Shown here piece after piece: positions 55,495 to 63,175 of a stretch of 64,000 nucleotides of DNA. This stretch comes from VRUE01 sp963706605 (GTDB lineage Bacteria > Actinomycetota > Thermoleophilia > Solirubrobacterales > 70-9), in NCBI GenBank assembly GCA_963706605.1, contig OY970165.1, positions 2,294,001 through 2,358,000 on the forward strand. Direction: 5' to 3'. The notes beneath the pieces are model-generated. The model was not told the origin of the DNA and did no database searches. It saw nothing but the letters and a program-made list of their open reading frames with translations. A program made the position numbers and the translations under genes. The first letter of the stretch is position 1. Every line of letters begins with the position of its first letter.

Positions 55495-56553
55495 GTGCGC
55501 ATTGCGTCCGTCGAGGTCATTCCTTACGCATTGCCGTTTCGCGAGCCCTACGTGACCGCCGCCGGCAGCATCGATCGGCGCGAGATGGTGCTGCTGCGAC
55601 TGCGCTCCGACGAAGGCGTGGTCGGGCTCGGGGAAGCGGTTCCACTCTCCATGCGCGGCGGCGCCACGCTCGCGCAGGTCGTCGATGAGCTGGAACGGCT
55701 TGGCGAGCGGGACACGATCGACGAGGCGACCCTGGGTGGCGACGCGATCGCGCTTTCCGCCCCCGCCCGCTGCGCGGCGCTGACCGCGCTGCTCGACCTA
55801 CGTGGGAGGAGGGCAGCCGCGGACGGTGACGCCGCGGCGTCACCGTCTCCTCCGGTTCGCTGCAACGCGACCCTGATCGCCGGCGATCCGGCCGTCGTGG
55901 TCGCCGCGGCCGAGCGCTGGGCCGCGGACGGCTTCTCCAGCTTCAAGCTGAAGCTGGGGACCGGGGACGACGCCGCTCTGGTCCGTGCCGTGCGCGAAGC
56001 TCTCGGGCCACGGGCACGTATTCGGGTCGACACCAACGGTGCCTGGGACGTGGAGACCGCGAAGCGCACGCTGAATGAGCTCGAGCCCTACGAGATCGAG
56101 TTGGCCGAGCAGCCCGTGGCGACCCTGGAGGAGGCGATGGAGGTGGCGCGCTCGACCTCGATCCCGATCGCGGGCGACGAGAGCATCGAGAGCCGCGCCG
56201 ATGCCGAACGTGCCGCCGCGATGGAGGCCTGCCGGATGAGCGGGATCAAGCTGTCCAAGGTCGGCGGCCCGGAGGCGGCGATCGAGATCGCCGAGATCCT
56301 TCCCTCCTACCTCTCCAGCGCCCTCGACGGGCCGGTTGGGATTGCCGCCGCGGTCCAGGTCGCAGAGACTCTGGCCGGAGCCCCCGGCGGCGCTGGCGCG
56401 GACCTCGCCCACGGCCTTGCCACCCAGCGCCTCTTCGCCTCCACCGTCGCCGCCACCGAGTGCGAATTGCGTGGCGACATGCTTCACCCCCCCGACGGCC
56501 CCGGACTCGGCGTCGAGATCGACGAGGCGGCGTTGGAGGCCCATCGCCTCTAG
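55495..56553 (+). CDS. menC: o-succinylbenzoate synthase
   Basis: Enolase-superfamily dehydratase in menaquinone synthesis. The 352-residue protein has the N-terminal capping domain VIPYALPFREPYVTAAGSID, then the barrel with the K-x-K motif GFSSFKLKLGTGDD, the metal ligands RVDTNGAWD, IELAEQPVATLEEAM and PIAGDESIESRADAE, and the catalytic Lys in MSGIKLSKVGGPEAA. Start GTG 55495 is weakly supported by ribosome-binding sequence; the frame is open further upstream through menA, but there is no family similarity there. Flanked by palindromes C and D. Confidence 0.92.
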   Translation: MRIASVEVIPYALPFREPYVTAAGSIDRREMVLLRLRSDEGVVGLGEAVPLSMRGGATLAQVVDELERLGERDTIDEATLGGDAIALSAPARCAALTALLDLRGRRAAADGDAAASPSPPVRCNATLIAGDPAVVVAAAERWAADGFSSFKLKLGTGDDAALVRAVREALGPRARIRVDTNGAWDVETAKRTLNELEPYEIELAEQPVATLEEAMEVARSTSIPIAGDESIESRADAERAAAMEACRMSGIKLSKVGGPEAAIEIAEILPSYLSSALDGPVGIAAAVQVAETLAGAPGGAGADLAHGLATQRLFASTVAATECELRGDMLHPPDGPGLGVEIDEAALEAHRL

Positions 56554-56558
56554 CCTGC

Positions 56559-56598
56559 TTGGCGACTTTTACCCCCTATAGGGCGTAGAAGTCGCCAA
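56559..56598. repeat. Palindromic element D
   Basis: Arms 56559-56576 and 56581-56598 agree at 16 of 18 positions around CTATA, with flanks TTGGCGACTT / AAGTCGCCAA. It lies between the menC stop and the menD start. The shape is that of A-C but the sequence is not clearly homologous. Confidence 0.7.
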
Positions 56599-56600
56599 AC

Positions 56601-58340
56601 GTGGACCCGACCAACCACAACACTGCCCTCGCCTCCGCCTTCGTCGAGGAGCTTGCCCGCTGCGGCCTGCGCCACGCCGTCCTCTCCCCCGGCTCGCGCT
56701 CGACCCCGCTTGCGCTCGCGCTGTGGCGGCAGACCGAGATCGAGACGACGGTGATCGTCGATGAGCGTTCCGCCGCCTTCTTCGCGCTGGGCGCCGCCCA
56801 GGCGAGCGGTACGCCGGTGGCGATCCTCTGCACCTCCGGTACCGCGGCGGCCAACTTCCATCCTGCGATCTGCGAGGCCGACCACGCCGCCGTGCCGCTG
56901 ATCGTGCTGACCGCCGACCGCCCACCGGAGCTGCGCGGGATCGGCGCCGGCCAGGCGATCGACCAGCTGAAGCTGTTCGGCGACTCGGTGCGCTGGTTCT
57001 GCGAGGTGGGTACGCATGACGCCGACGACGACGGGCTGCTCCATCACCGCGCGACCGCCTGCCGGGCTTTCGCCACCGCCCGCGGCGAGCCGCGGCCGGG
57101 TCCGGTCCACCTGAACCTGGCGTTCCGGGAGCCGCTGGCGCCGCTGCCCGAGGAGGGGACGGTAACCGCAACCGACCCACTCGCCCTGGCGGGACGTGGC
57201 GAGCGCCCGCTGACCGCGGTGACGCCGATCGACATGGAGCCCTCTCAGTTCCTCCTGGACGAGGTGGCTGGTCACATCGCCGAGGCGGACATCGGAGTGA
57301 TTGTCGCCGGTCGCCAGCTCGACCCCGAGCTGCGCGAGCCGCTGGCCGATCTCGCCCGCGTCGCGGGCTTCCCGATCCTCGCCGAGCCGACGTCGCAGCT
57401 GCGCTGCGGCCCCCATGATCGCTCCCATGTCGTGACCGCCTACGACCTCCTCTTACGTGACGAGCGGTTCCGCGAAACCGCCTCGCCAGACCTCGTGCTG
57501 CGCTTCGGCGAGATGCCGACCAGCAAGCCGCTGCGCTCCTGGCTGGCGGAATCCGGCGCCGATCAGATCGTCGTCGATCCGCTGGGCGACTGGAACGAGC
57601 CGACCCGCAGAGCCGCGGCGCTGCTCCGCGCCGATCCGACCGAGCTGGCGGCCGGCTGGGCGGCGAGGCTCGGCGAGGCGCGCCCTGCCCCAGCCATGTG
57701 GATGGAGGCAGAGCGGGTGGCGCGGGAGGCCATTGACGGGGAGCTGGCCGAAATGGACGCTCCGACCGAGCCCGGCCTGCAGCTGGCGCTCGGCGCCGCC
57801 TACCGCGACGGTGATCTCGTCTACACGGCGTCGAGCATGCCGATCCGAGATCAGGAGGCGTTCTTGCCGACCAGCGACGCCGACACGACCTTCCTCTGCA
57901 ACCGCGGCGCCAACGGAATCGACGGCCTGATCTCGTCAGGGATTGGCGCCGCCCACGCAACCGGCAGGCCGACCACGATCCTCACCGGCGACCTCGGCCT
58001 CCTCCACGACGTCGGTGGCCTGGCTGCGCTGCGCGAAGTCTCGACCCCGGTGCGGATCGTCGTCATCGACAACGACGGCGGTGGCATCTTCCATTTCCTT
58101 CCCCAGCAGGAAGCCCTCGCCGGCGACGAGTTCGAGGCCCTGCTCGGCACCCCGCGCGGCGTGGACGTGGGAAAGGCGGCGACGCTCTTCGACCTGCCCC
58201 ACCGCAAGCTGGAGTCGCTCGACGCGCTGCCGGAAGCACTCGCCGCCGGCACCGGCCTGATCGAGATTGCGGTAGACCGTCAGGCCAATGTGGATCTCCA
58301 CCGCCGCATAGCCGAGCGGGTCGCGGTGTCAATCCGCTGA
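56601..58340 (+). CDS. menD: SEPHCHC synthase (2-succinyl-5-enolpyruvyl-6-hydroxy-3-cyclohexene-1-carboxylate synthase)
   Basis: Thiamine-diphosphate enzyme adding 2-oxoglutarate to isochorismate in menaquinone synthesis. The 579-residue protein has LRHAVLSPGSRSTPLALAL, TVIVDERSAAFFALGAAQAS with the TPP-activating Glu, AILCTSGTAAANFHPAICEA, GPVHLNLAFREPLAPLP, FLCNRGANGIDGLISSGIG and the TPP-binding TGDLGLLHDVGGLAALREV with VVIDNDGGGIFHFLPQQE. Start GTG 56601 directly follows palindrome D. Size and motif order are normal for MenD. Confidence 0.95.
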   Translation: MDPTNHNTALASAFVEELARCGLRHAVLSPGSRSTPLALALWRQTEIETTVIVDERSAAFFALGAAQASGTPVAILCTSGTAAANFHPAICEADHAAVPLIVLTADRPPELRGIGAGQAIDQLKLFGDSVRWFCEVGTHDADDDGLLHHRATACRAFATARGEPRPGPVHLNLAFREPLAPLPEEGTVTATDPLALAGRGERPLTAVTPIDMEPSQFLLDEVAGHIAEADIGVIVAGRQLDPELREPLADLARVAGFPILAEPTSQLRCGPHDRSHVVTAYDLLLRDERFRETASPDLVLRFGEMPTSKPLRSWLAESGADQIVVDPLGDWNEPTRRAAALLRADPTELAAGWAARLGEARPAPAMWMEAERVAREAIDGELAEMDAPTEPGLQLALGAAYRDGDLVYTASSMPIRDQEAFLPTSDADTTFLCNRGANGIDGLISSGIGAAHATGRPTTILTGDLGLLHDVGGLAALREVSTPVRIVVIDNDGGGIFHFLPQQEALAGDEFEALLGTPRGVDVGKAATLFDLPHRKLESLDALPEALAAGTGLIEIAVDRQANVDLHRRIAERVAVSIR

Positions 58341-58342
58341 GC

Positions 58343-58386
58343 GCGTTCGCACTCTTCCGTGTCAGAGGGTGGATAAGTGCGAACGC
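58343..58386. repeat. Palindromic element E
   Basis: Arms GCGTTCGCACT (58343-58353) and AGTGCGAACGC (58376-58386) are perfectly complementary, 22-base loop. It lies in the convergent gap between menD and the TolB-like gene, where it may end transcription from both sides. Structurally like A-D but different sequence. Confidence 0.7.
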
Positions 58387-58394
58387 ACTTTGGA

Positions 58395-59429
58395 TCAGCA
58401 GGCGATGCGGCCGGCCTCGCGACCCGGGCCGGGTTGCCAGGCCGGCCCGTAGAAGGCCACCTTCGGCTCGGCGAGGAGCTTGGTCCGGCAGGTGCCGTCG
58501 GCATTGATCTCCATCACCGCGTCGCCGAGCCCGAGCTCGCGGGCTTCGGAATCGCCGCCCTGGAGCTGCAGGTAGGCGAGCCGTGAGGCCGATGGGTCCC
58601 AACTCGCGAACGCCTCGAGCTTATGCGGCGTCTTCGTCAGTCGCCGAGCCCCGGAGCCGTCGGCGTCGGCGACGTACAGATCCGCGGACTGGTGCTGCTG
58701 GCGGCTGAAGGCGATCAGCAACCCGTCGGGTGAATAGGCGGGCAGGAGGCCGTTGCGGATGAGTGCAGTTGCAGCGCCGCTACCGACGTCGATCGCGACC
58801 ACTTCGGATATGTTGCGTCGGCGATCGTCGGTTCGAGTGACGGCCAGAGTCGCCCCGTTCGGGGAGAAAGAGCTGGAGAAGTTCACGAGCCCGTTTCGCC
58901 ACGGCGTCAGTTGTCGGGCGGGCCCGCCCGCCGCCGGCACGATCCAGGTCGAGATGCTGTGGAAATGCCGCTGCGTGCGGTGGCCACGGGCAGACGAGGT
59001 CGAATTTCCTTCGTCGCGGGTGCGGGCGAACGCGATCGAGCTGCCGTCCGACGAGAACACCGGGTAGACGCCGTCGCCAGTCCCGGGCACCGCACCGAGT
59101 TCGGTGCCGTCACTCGCGCTGAGGAAGATCTTTACTGCCGTCCCGCCGAGGAAGCCGGCGAAGGCAAGTCGCTGCCCGTCCGGTGACCAGCTTGGGCCGC
59201 TCAGCGGCAGAGGCAGCGGTCGTTGCCTCCTCCCTCCGCCCGCCAGTCTCAGCGGCAAGGCGCCAGTCTGGTCGACCGTCAGCAGCTCCAGCCCGCCCTG
59301 TCCCGGCGCAAACTTCGTCACAGCCAACCTGGGGCCATCGGGAACTTCGGCGGCAGTCGCTCCGCTGACAGCCAACATCGCCGAAAGCAGCCCTCCGATT
59401 CCCAACGCGCGCCGAATCAAGCAACGCAT
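58395..59429 (-). CDS. Secreted TolB-like beta-propeller (WD40/PD40) protein
   Basis: A 344-residue protein with a signal peptide (RRALGIGGLLSAMLAVSGAT, cut near AEVPDG) and repeated PD40 blades: SWSPDGQRLAFAGFLGGTAV, PVFSSDGSSIAFARTRDE, SSFSPNGATLAVTRTDDR, PAYSPDGLLIAFSRQQHQSA, SWDPSASRLAYLQLQGGDSE. Such propellers bind partners or act as sensors outside the membrane; no enzymatic residue is seen. An arginine/glycine-rich loop (AGGGRRQRPLPLPLSG) lies between blades. Convergent with menD and 30 bp downstream of menF. Confidence 0.84.
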   Translation of the reverse strand: MRCLIRRALGIGGLLSAMLAVSGATAAEVPDGPRLAVTKFAPGQGGLELLTVDQTGALPLRLAGGGRRQRPLPLPLSGPSWSPDGQRLAFAGFLGGTAVKIFLSASDGTELGAVPGTGDGVYPVFSSDGSSIAFARTRDEGNSTSSARGHRTQRHFHSISTWIVPAAGGPARQLTPWRNGLVNFSSSFSPNGATLAVTRTDDRRRNISEVVAIDVGSGAATALIRNGLLPAYSPDGLLIAFSRQQHQSADLYVADADGSGARRLTKTPHKLEAFASWDPSASRLAYLQLQGGDSEARELGLGDAVMEINADGTCRTKLLAEPKVAFYGPAWQPGPGREAGRIAC

Positions 59430-59458
59430 TCTGATCTATCGCAACCGCTCGTGCGCAT

Positions 59459-60865
59459 TCATTCCGCCAGCAGCGGCAGCAGCGCCTGGAGCTTGACCTC
59501 GGTCTCCTCGAGCTCTGCCGCTGGGTCGGAACCTGCCACTACTCCCACGCCGGTGAAGAGGCGGGCTTCGCGATCGCGCAGGAGGGCGCTGCGCAGGGCC
59601 ACACAGAACTCGCCGTCCTCGGTCGCGTCCATCCAGCCGACCGGGCCGGCGTACCAGCCGCGGTCCATCTGCTCGAGGTCGGCGATCGTCGTCCCCGCGT
59701 CGGGCCACGGCTCCCCTCCGACCGCGGGGGTCGGGTGCAGCAGGCCGACCAGCTCGACCGCGGAGCGTGGTTCGGCCAGTTGGGCGATCACGGGAGTTGC
59801 CAGGTGTTGGATGTTGGCGATCTTGACCACCTCCGGCTCCGATCCGCTCTCCACCCAGACGGCGTGCGGGCGCAGCTTGCGGACGATCCGCTCGGCGACG
59901 ATCCGCTGCTCTCGCCGGTTCTTGTCGCTGCGCAACAGCTGCTCGCCGAGGTGGTCGTCGACGGCCGGGTCGGAGCTGCGCCGGGTCGAGCCAGCCAGCG
60001 CCACGGTCGAGGCGCCGGCGCCGGAGCGGCGGATCAGCAGCTCGGGGCTGGCGCCGATGAAGGCTGCCTCCGGCGTGCCGCAGCAGAAGCAGAAACAGGA
60101 GGGGAACTGCTCGCGCAGGGCGCCGAAGACCGGGGCGGGATCATGGGCGGCGGGGGCCTCGACCACCACCTCGCGGGCCAACACCACCTTGCTCATATCG
60201 CCGGCGGCGATCCGGCCTGTCGCCGCTTCGACCGCGCGCTCGAAGTCACCGGGTGGGCGAACGCTGCGGATCTCGTGCCGGCCGGTGAGGTGTGGGTCGA
60301 GCAGCGGCAGAGGGTCCTTCCGCAGGCCTGCGAGCCGGGCGGCGATGCGATCGACGGCCGCGACGACGTCGTCGCCGGGCGAGATGACCGCATTGACGGT
60401 GAGGAAGCTCGCATCGCCGGCCCGGCAAAGGGAAAGCTCCGGCAGGGTCAGCGCAGCGGGCGCAAACGAGGACCACACCGACGACCCGGTTCCCTCGGGG
60501 TCGAATGCGAAGCCCCCAGTCCATACCGGCCCGGCGCCCGAAGGAAGGCCCGGCGGCTCGTCCAGCACAGCGCCCTCGTTGAGGTGCAGGCACTCCCGCG
60601 CCATGTCTCGGAACCGGTCCTTGCCCCGCGAAGTCGATTCGTGCGCAGTTCCAAGCGCGGCCAGCGCAAACTGCCGGTCGGGTTGCTCCCAGCAAAACCA
60701 GCTGTCGGAGGCCAATCGCGAAGCAAAGATCGTCGCGCATGGGTCAATCTCCTCAACCGGAGCGGTGACGCTGACCAGCGTCCGTCGGGATCGCCTGGTC
60801 GCCAGCTCCACGCCTTCGCGCAGCCGGCTGTGAAGCTTGCTAGTCGCCTCCTCGAGCAATCGCAA
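59459..60865 (-). CDS. menF: Isochorismate synthase
   Basis: Converts chorismate to isochorismate, the first step of menaquinone synthesis. The 468-residue chorismate-utilising protein has MSKVVLAREVVVEAPAAHDP, FIGASPELLIRRSGAGASTV, LAGSTRRSSDPAVDDHLGEQ, LLRSDKNRREQRIVAERIV, HLATPVIAQLAEPRSAVEL, GLLHPTPAVGGEPWPDAG and YAGPVGWMDATEDGEFCVAL with the catalytic Glu and Lys. The start is uncertain: TTG 60865 and TTG 60859 are inside the end of ilvN, whose last codons carry GAGGAGG. A salicylate synthase or anthranilate synthase is less likely given the men genes nearby. Confidence 0.9.
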   Translation of the reverse strand: MRLLEEATSKLHSRLREGVELATRRSRRTLVSVTAPVEEIDPCATIFASRLASDSWFCWEQPDRQFALAALGTAHESTSRGKDRFRDMARECLHLNEGAVLDEPPGLPSGAGPVWTGGFAFDPEGTGSSVWSSFAPAALTLPELSLCRAGDASFLTVNAVISPGDDVVAAVDRIAARLAGLRKDPLPLLDPHLTGRHEIRSVRPPGDFERAVEAATGRIAAGDMSKVVLAREVVVEAPAAHDPAPVFGALREQFPSCFCFCCGTPEAAFIGASPELLIRRSGAGASTVALAGSTRRSSDPAVDDHLGEQLLRSDKNRREQRIVAERIVRKLRPHAVWVESGSEPEVVKIANIQHLATPVIAQLAEPRSAVELVGLLHPTPAVGGEPWPDAGTTIADLEQMDRGWYAGPVGWMDATEDGEFCVALRSALLRDREARLFTGVGVVAGSDPAAELEETEVKLQALLPLLAE

Positions 60866-61385
60866 TCTCTCCCGTGCGGACCATCTCGATCAGGCCATGG
60901 GGACGGATCATCCGCTCGAAGGCCTCGATCTTGTCGGCCGATCCCGTCACCTCGATCGTCATCGCGCGTCGCGAGACGTCGATGATCTTCGCCCGGAAGA
61001 TCTCCGCGAACTGGATGATCTCGGCACGGCTCTCCACCGCGGCGGAGACTTTGAACATCGCCATCTCCCGCGCGACCGTCTCCTCCGGCTCCATGTCGCG
61101 GATTTTCAGCACGTTGACCAGCTTGTGAAGCTGCTTGGTCACCTGGTCGATCGGGTGGACCGCGCCGTCGAGCGTGAGCGTGATCCGCGAGACGCTGGGG
61201 TCGTCAGTCGGTCCGACGGCGAGCGTGTCGATATTGAAGCCGCGCCGCGAGAAGAGGCCGGCGATCCGCGCCAGGACACCCGGCTTGTTCTCGACCAGGA
61301 TGGAGAGGATGTGCTTGCGCCCGCTCAGCTGGCCGGGCACGTGCAGATCCTCGAGTTTGACCAGCTGCGGGGTCCCGGCCTCCAT
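60840..61385 (-). CDS. ilvN: Acetolactate synthase small subunit
   Basis: Regulatory subunit of acetohydroxyacid synthase, providing valine feedback control and activating IlvB. The 181-residue protein has an N-terminal ACT domain (KHILSILVENKPGVLARIAG, LFSRRGFNIDTLAVGPTDDP, LDGAVHPIDQVTKQLHKLV) and the C-terminal domain (REMAMFKVSAAVESRAEIIQ, FRAKIIDVSRRAMTIEVTG). Start ATG 61385 overlaps the ilvB stop by one base. Length is as in other bacteria with full-size IlvN. Confidence 0.95.
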   Translation of the reverse strand: MEAGTPQLVKLEDLHVPGQLSGRKHILSILVENKPGVLARIAGLFSRRGFNIDTLAVGPTDDPSVSRITLTLDGAVHPIDQVTKQLHKLVNVLKIRDMEPEETVAREMAMFKVSAAVESRAEIIQFAEIFRAKIIDVSRRAMTIEVTGSADKIEAFERMIRPHGLIEMVRTGEIAIARGGD

Positions 61386-63082
61386 CAGCTCACGACCTCC
61401 GGAGCCTCGACCATGTCCCGCGCGGCCTGACCCGGCGGGATCATCGGGTAGCAGTTCTCCTCCTGGGCGACGCGAACATCGAGCAGCACCGGGCCCTCGG
61501 CCTTGAGCGCCTCGCCCATCATCCCTTCAAGATCGTCGGAGCTCTCGCAACGCATGCCGGTCGCGCCGAACGCCTCGGCAAGCTTCACCCAGTCGGGGCT
61601 GGCGCCCATCTGGACCGAGCTGTAGCGACGGTCCCAGAACAGCTCCTGCCACTGGCGGACCATGCCCATGTAGCCGTTGTTCATCAGGAAGATCTTGACC
61701 GGGATCTCTTCGGTGACGCAGGTGGCCAACTCCTGGCAGTTCATGATCAGGCTGCCGTCTCCGGCCAGGCAGACGACGTGCTCGTCGGGGCAGGCGACCT
61801 TGGCGCCGACCGCCGCCGGCAGGCCGAAGCCCATCGTCCCCAGGCCACCGGAGTTGATCCAGTGGCGGGGCTCCTCGAAGCCGTAGTACTGCGCCGCCCA
61901 CATCTGGTGCTGGCCGACGTCGGAGGTGATGATCGCGGCGCCCTGCGTCGCCCGGTGCATCGCCTCGATCATGAACTGTGGCTTGATCTCGCCGTCCTTG
62001 CCCGGCTCATAACGCAGCGGGTGCTCCTCCTGCCAGGTCCGCAGCTGCTTCCACCAGGCGTCGAGTCGCGAGGGGTCGGTCTGTAGCGCCCGGTACTCGC
62101 CGGCGAGGGCCGGCAGGACGAGCTTCGCGTCGCCGACGATCGGGATGTGCGCGCCGACGTTCTTGGAGATCTCCGCCGGATCGATGTCGACGTGGATGAT
62201 TTTGGCGTTGGGCGCGAACTCGGCGAGTTTGCCCGTGATGCGGTCGTCGAAGCGGGCGCCGATCGCGACGATCAGGTCGGCGCTGTCCATCGCCCAGTTG
62301 GCGGTGACCGTGCCGTGCATACCGAGCATCCCCAGCCAGTGCTCGCCCGAGGCCGGATAGGCGCCGAGCCCCATCAGGGTCGAGGTGACCGGGAAGCGGT
62401 CGGCCGAGGCGAGGTCGCGCAGCTCCTCGGAGGCGTTGGCGTTGACCACGCCGCCGCCCGTGTAGAGGATCGGGCGTTTGGCGTTGGCGAGCGCTTTGGC
62501 GGCGATCCGGACCTGTTTGATGTTGCCCTTGGAGGAGGGTTTGTAGCCGGCCATCTCGACCGGCTCGGTCCGTGTCACGTAGTCGATCTCCGCCCGCGAG
62601 AGGTCCTGCGGGATATCGAGCAGCACCGGCCCGGGCCGTCCCGTCGAGGCGATGTGGAAGGCCTCGTGCACGTACTCGGGGATCTGGCGGGGATCGGTGA
62701 CCTGGAAGGAGTGCTTGACGAAGGGCAGCGTCGCGCCGAGGATGTCGGCCTCCTGGAAGCCGTCGGTGCCGATCAGCTCGGTCCGCACCTGGCCGGTGAC
62801 GAACACGGTCGGCACCGAGTCCATCATCGCGTCGGCGATCGCGGTGACCAGGTTGGTTGCGCCGGGGCCGGAGGTGGCGAAGGCGACGCCGACCTGGCCC
62901 GAGGCCTTGGCGTATCCCTCTGCCGCGTGGCCCCCACCCTGCTCGTGGCGCACCTGGATATGGCGGAAGCCGGCGTCGACGAGCGCGTCGTAGGTCGGCA
63001 GGTTGGCCCCACCGGGGATGCCGAAGATGTTCTCGACACCCTCGGCCTTGAGGCTTTCCATCAACGCGTCCGCGGCTCTCAT
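61385..63082 (-). CDS. ilvB: Acetolactate synthase large subunit
   Basis: Thiamine-diphosphate- and FAD-dependent first enzyme of the branched-chain pathway. The 565-residue protein has ENIFGIPGGANLPTYDALVD, VRHEQGGGHAAEGYAKASGQ with the activating Glu, VGVAFATSGPGATNLVTAIA, VTGQVRTELIGTDGFQEADI, WINSGGLGTMGFGLPAAVGA and VCLAGDGSLIMNCQELATCV with NNGYMGMVRQWQELF. The start is ATG 63082; a small open frame upstream overlaps it (see 63079-63150). No ribosome-binding site precedes it, in keeping with coupled translation. ilvB-ilvN-menF are likely one transcript. Confidence 0.96.
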   Translation of the reverse strand: MRAADALMESLKAEGVENIFGIPGGANLPTYDALVDAGFRHIQVRHEQGGGHAAEGYAKASGQVGVAFATSGPGATNLVTAIADAMMDSVPTVFVTGQVRTELIGTDGFQEADILGATLPFVKHSFQVTDPRQIPEYVHEAFHIASTGRPGPVLLDIPQDLSRAEIDYVTRTEPVEMAGYKPSSKGNIKQVRIAAKALANAKRPILYTGGGVVNANASEELRDLASADRFPVTSTLMGLGAYPASGEHWLGMLGMHGTVTANWAMDSADLIVAIGARFDDRITGKLAEFAPNAKIIHVDIDPAEISKNVGAHIPIVGDAKLVLPALAGEYRALQTDPSRLDAWWKQLRTWQEEHPLRYEPGKDGEIKPQFMIEAMHRATQGAAIITSDVGQHQMWAAQYYGFEEPRHWINSGGLGTMGFGLPAAVGAKVACPDEHVVCLAGDGSLIMNCQELATCVTEEIPVKIFLMNNGYMGMVRQWQELFWDRRYSSVQMGASPDWVKLAEAFGATGMRCESSDDLEGMMGEALKAEGPVLLDVRVAQEENCYPMIPPGQAARDMVEAPEVVS

Positions 63083-63150
63083 GACAAATCCTCGCGCTTC
63101 GCTCCCGGCGCGAAGAACCAGAGATGCACGCTTGGTCGCTCCGCGCTCAT
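63079..63150 (-). CDS. Small upstream open reading frame overlapping the ilvB start
   Basis: A 23-residue frame starting MSAERPSVHLWFFAPGAKRE whose TGA overlaps the ilvB ATG (ATGA). It contains only one Val and two Leu, so it is not a classic branched-chain leader peptide. A hairpin with arms 63089-63097 and 63108-63116 (8 of 9 pairs, one G-U) lies inside it, 7 bp before ilvB. It may couple ilvB translation to ribosome passage through this hairpin. Conservation is unknown. Confidence 0.4.
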   Translation of the reverse strand: MSAERPSVHLWFFAPGAKREDLS

Positions 63151-63175
63151 AGGACTCGCGATGGTACCAGCGGGG

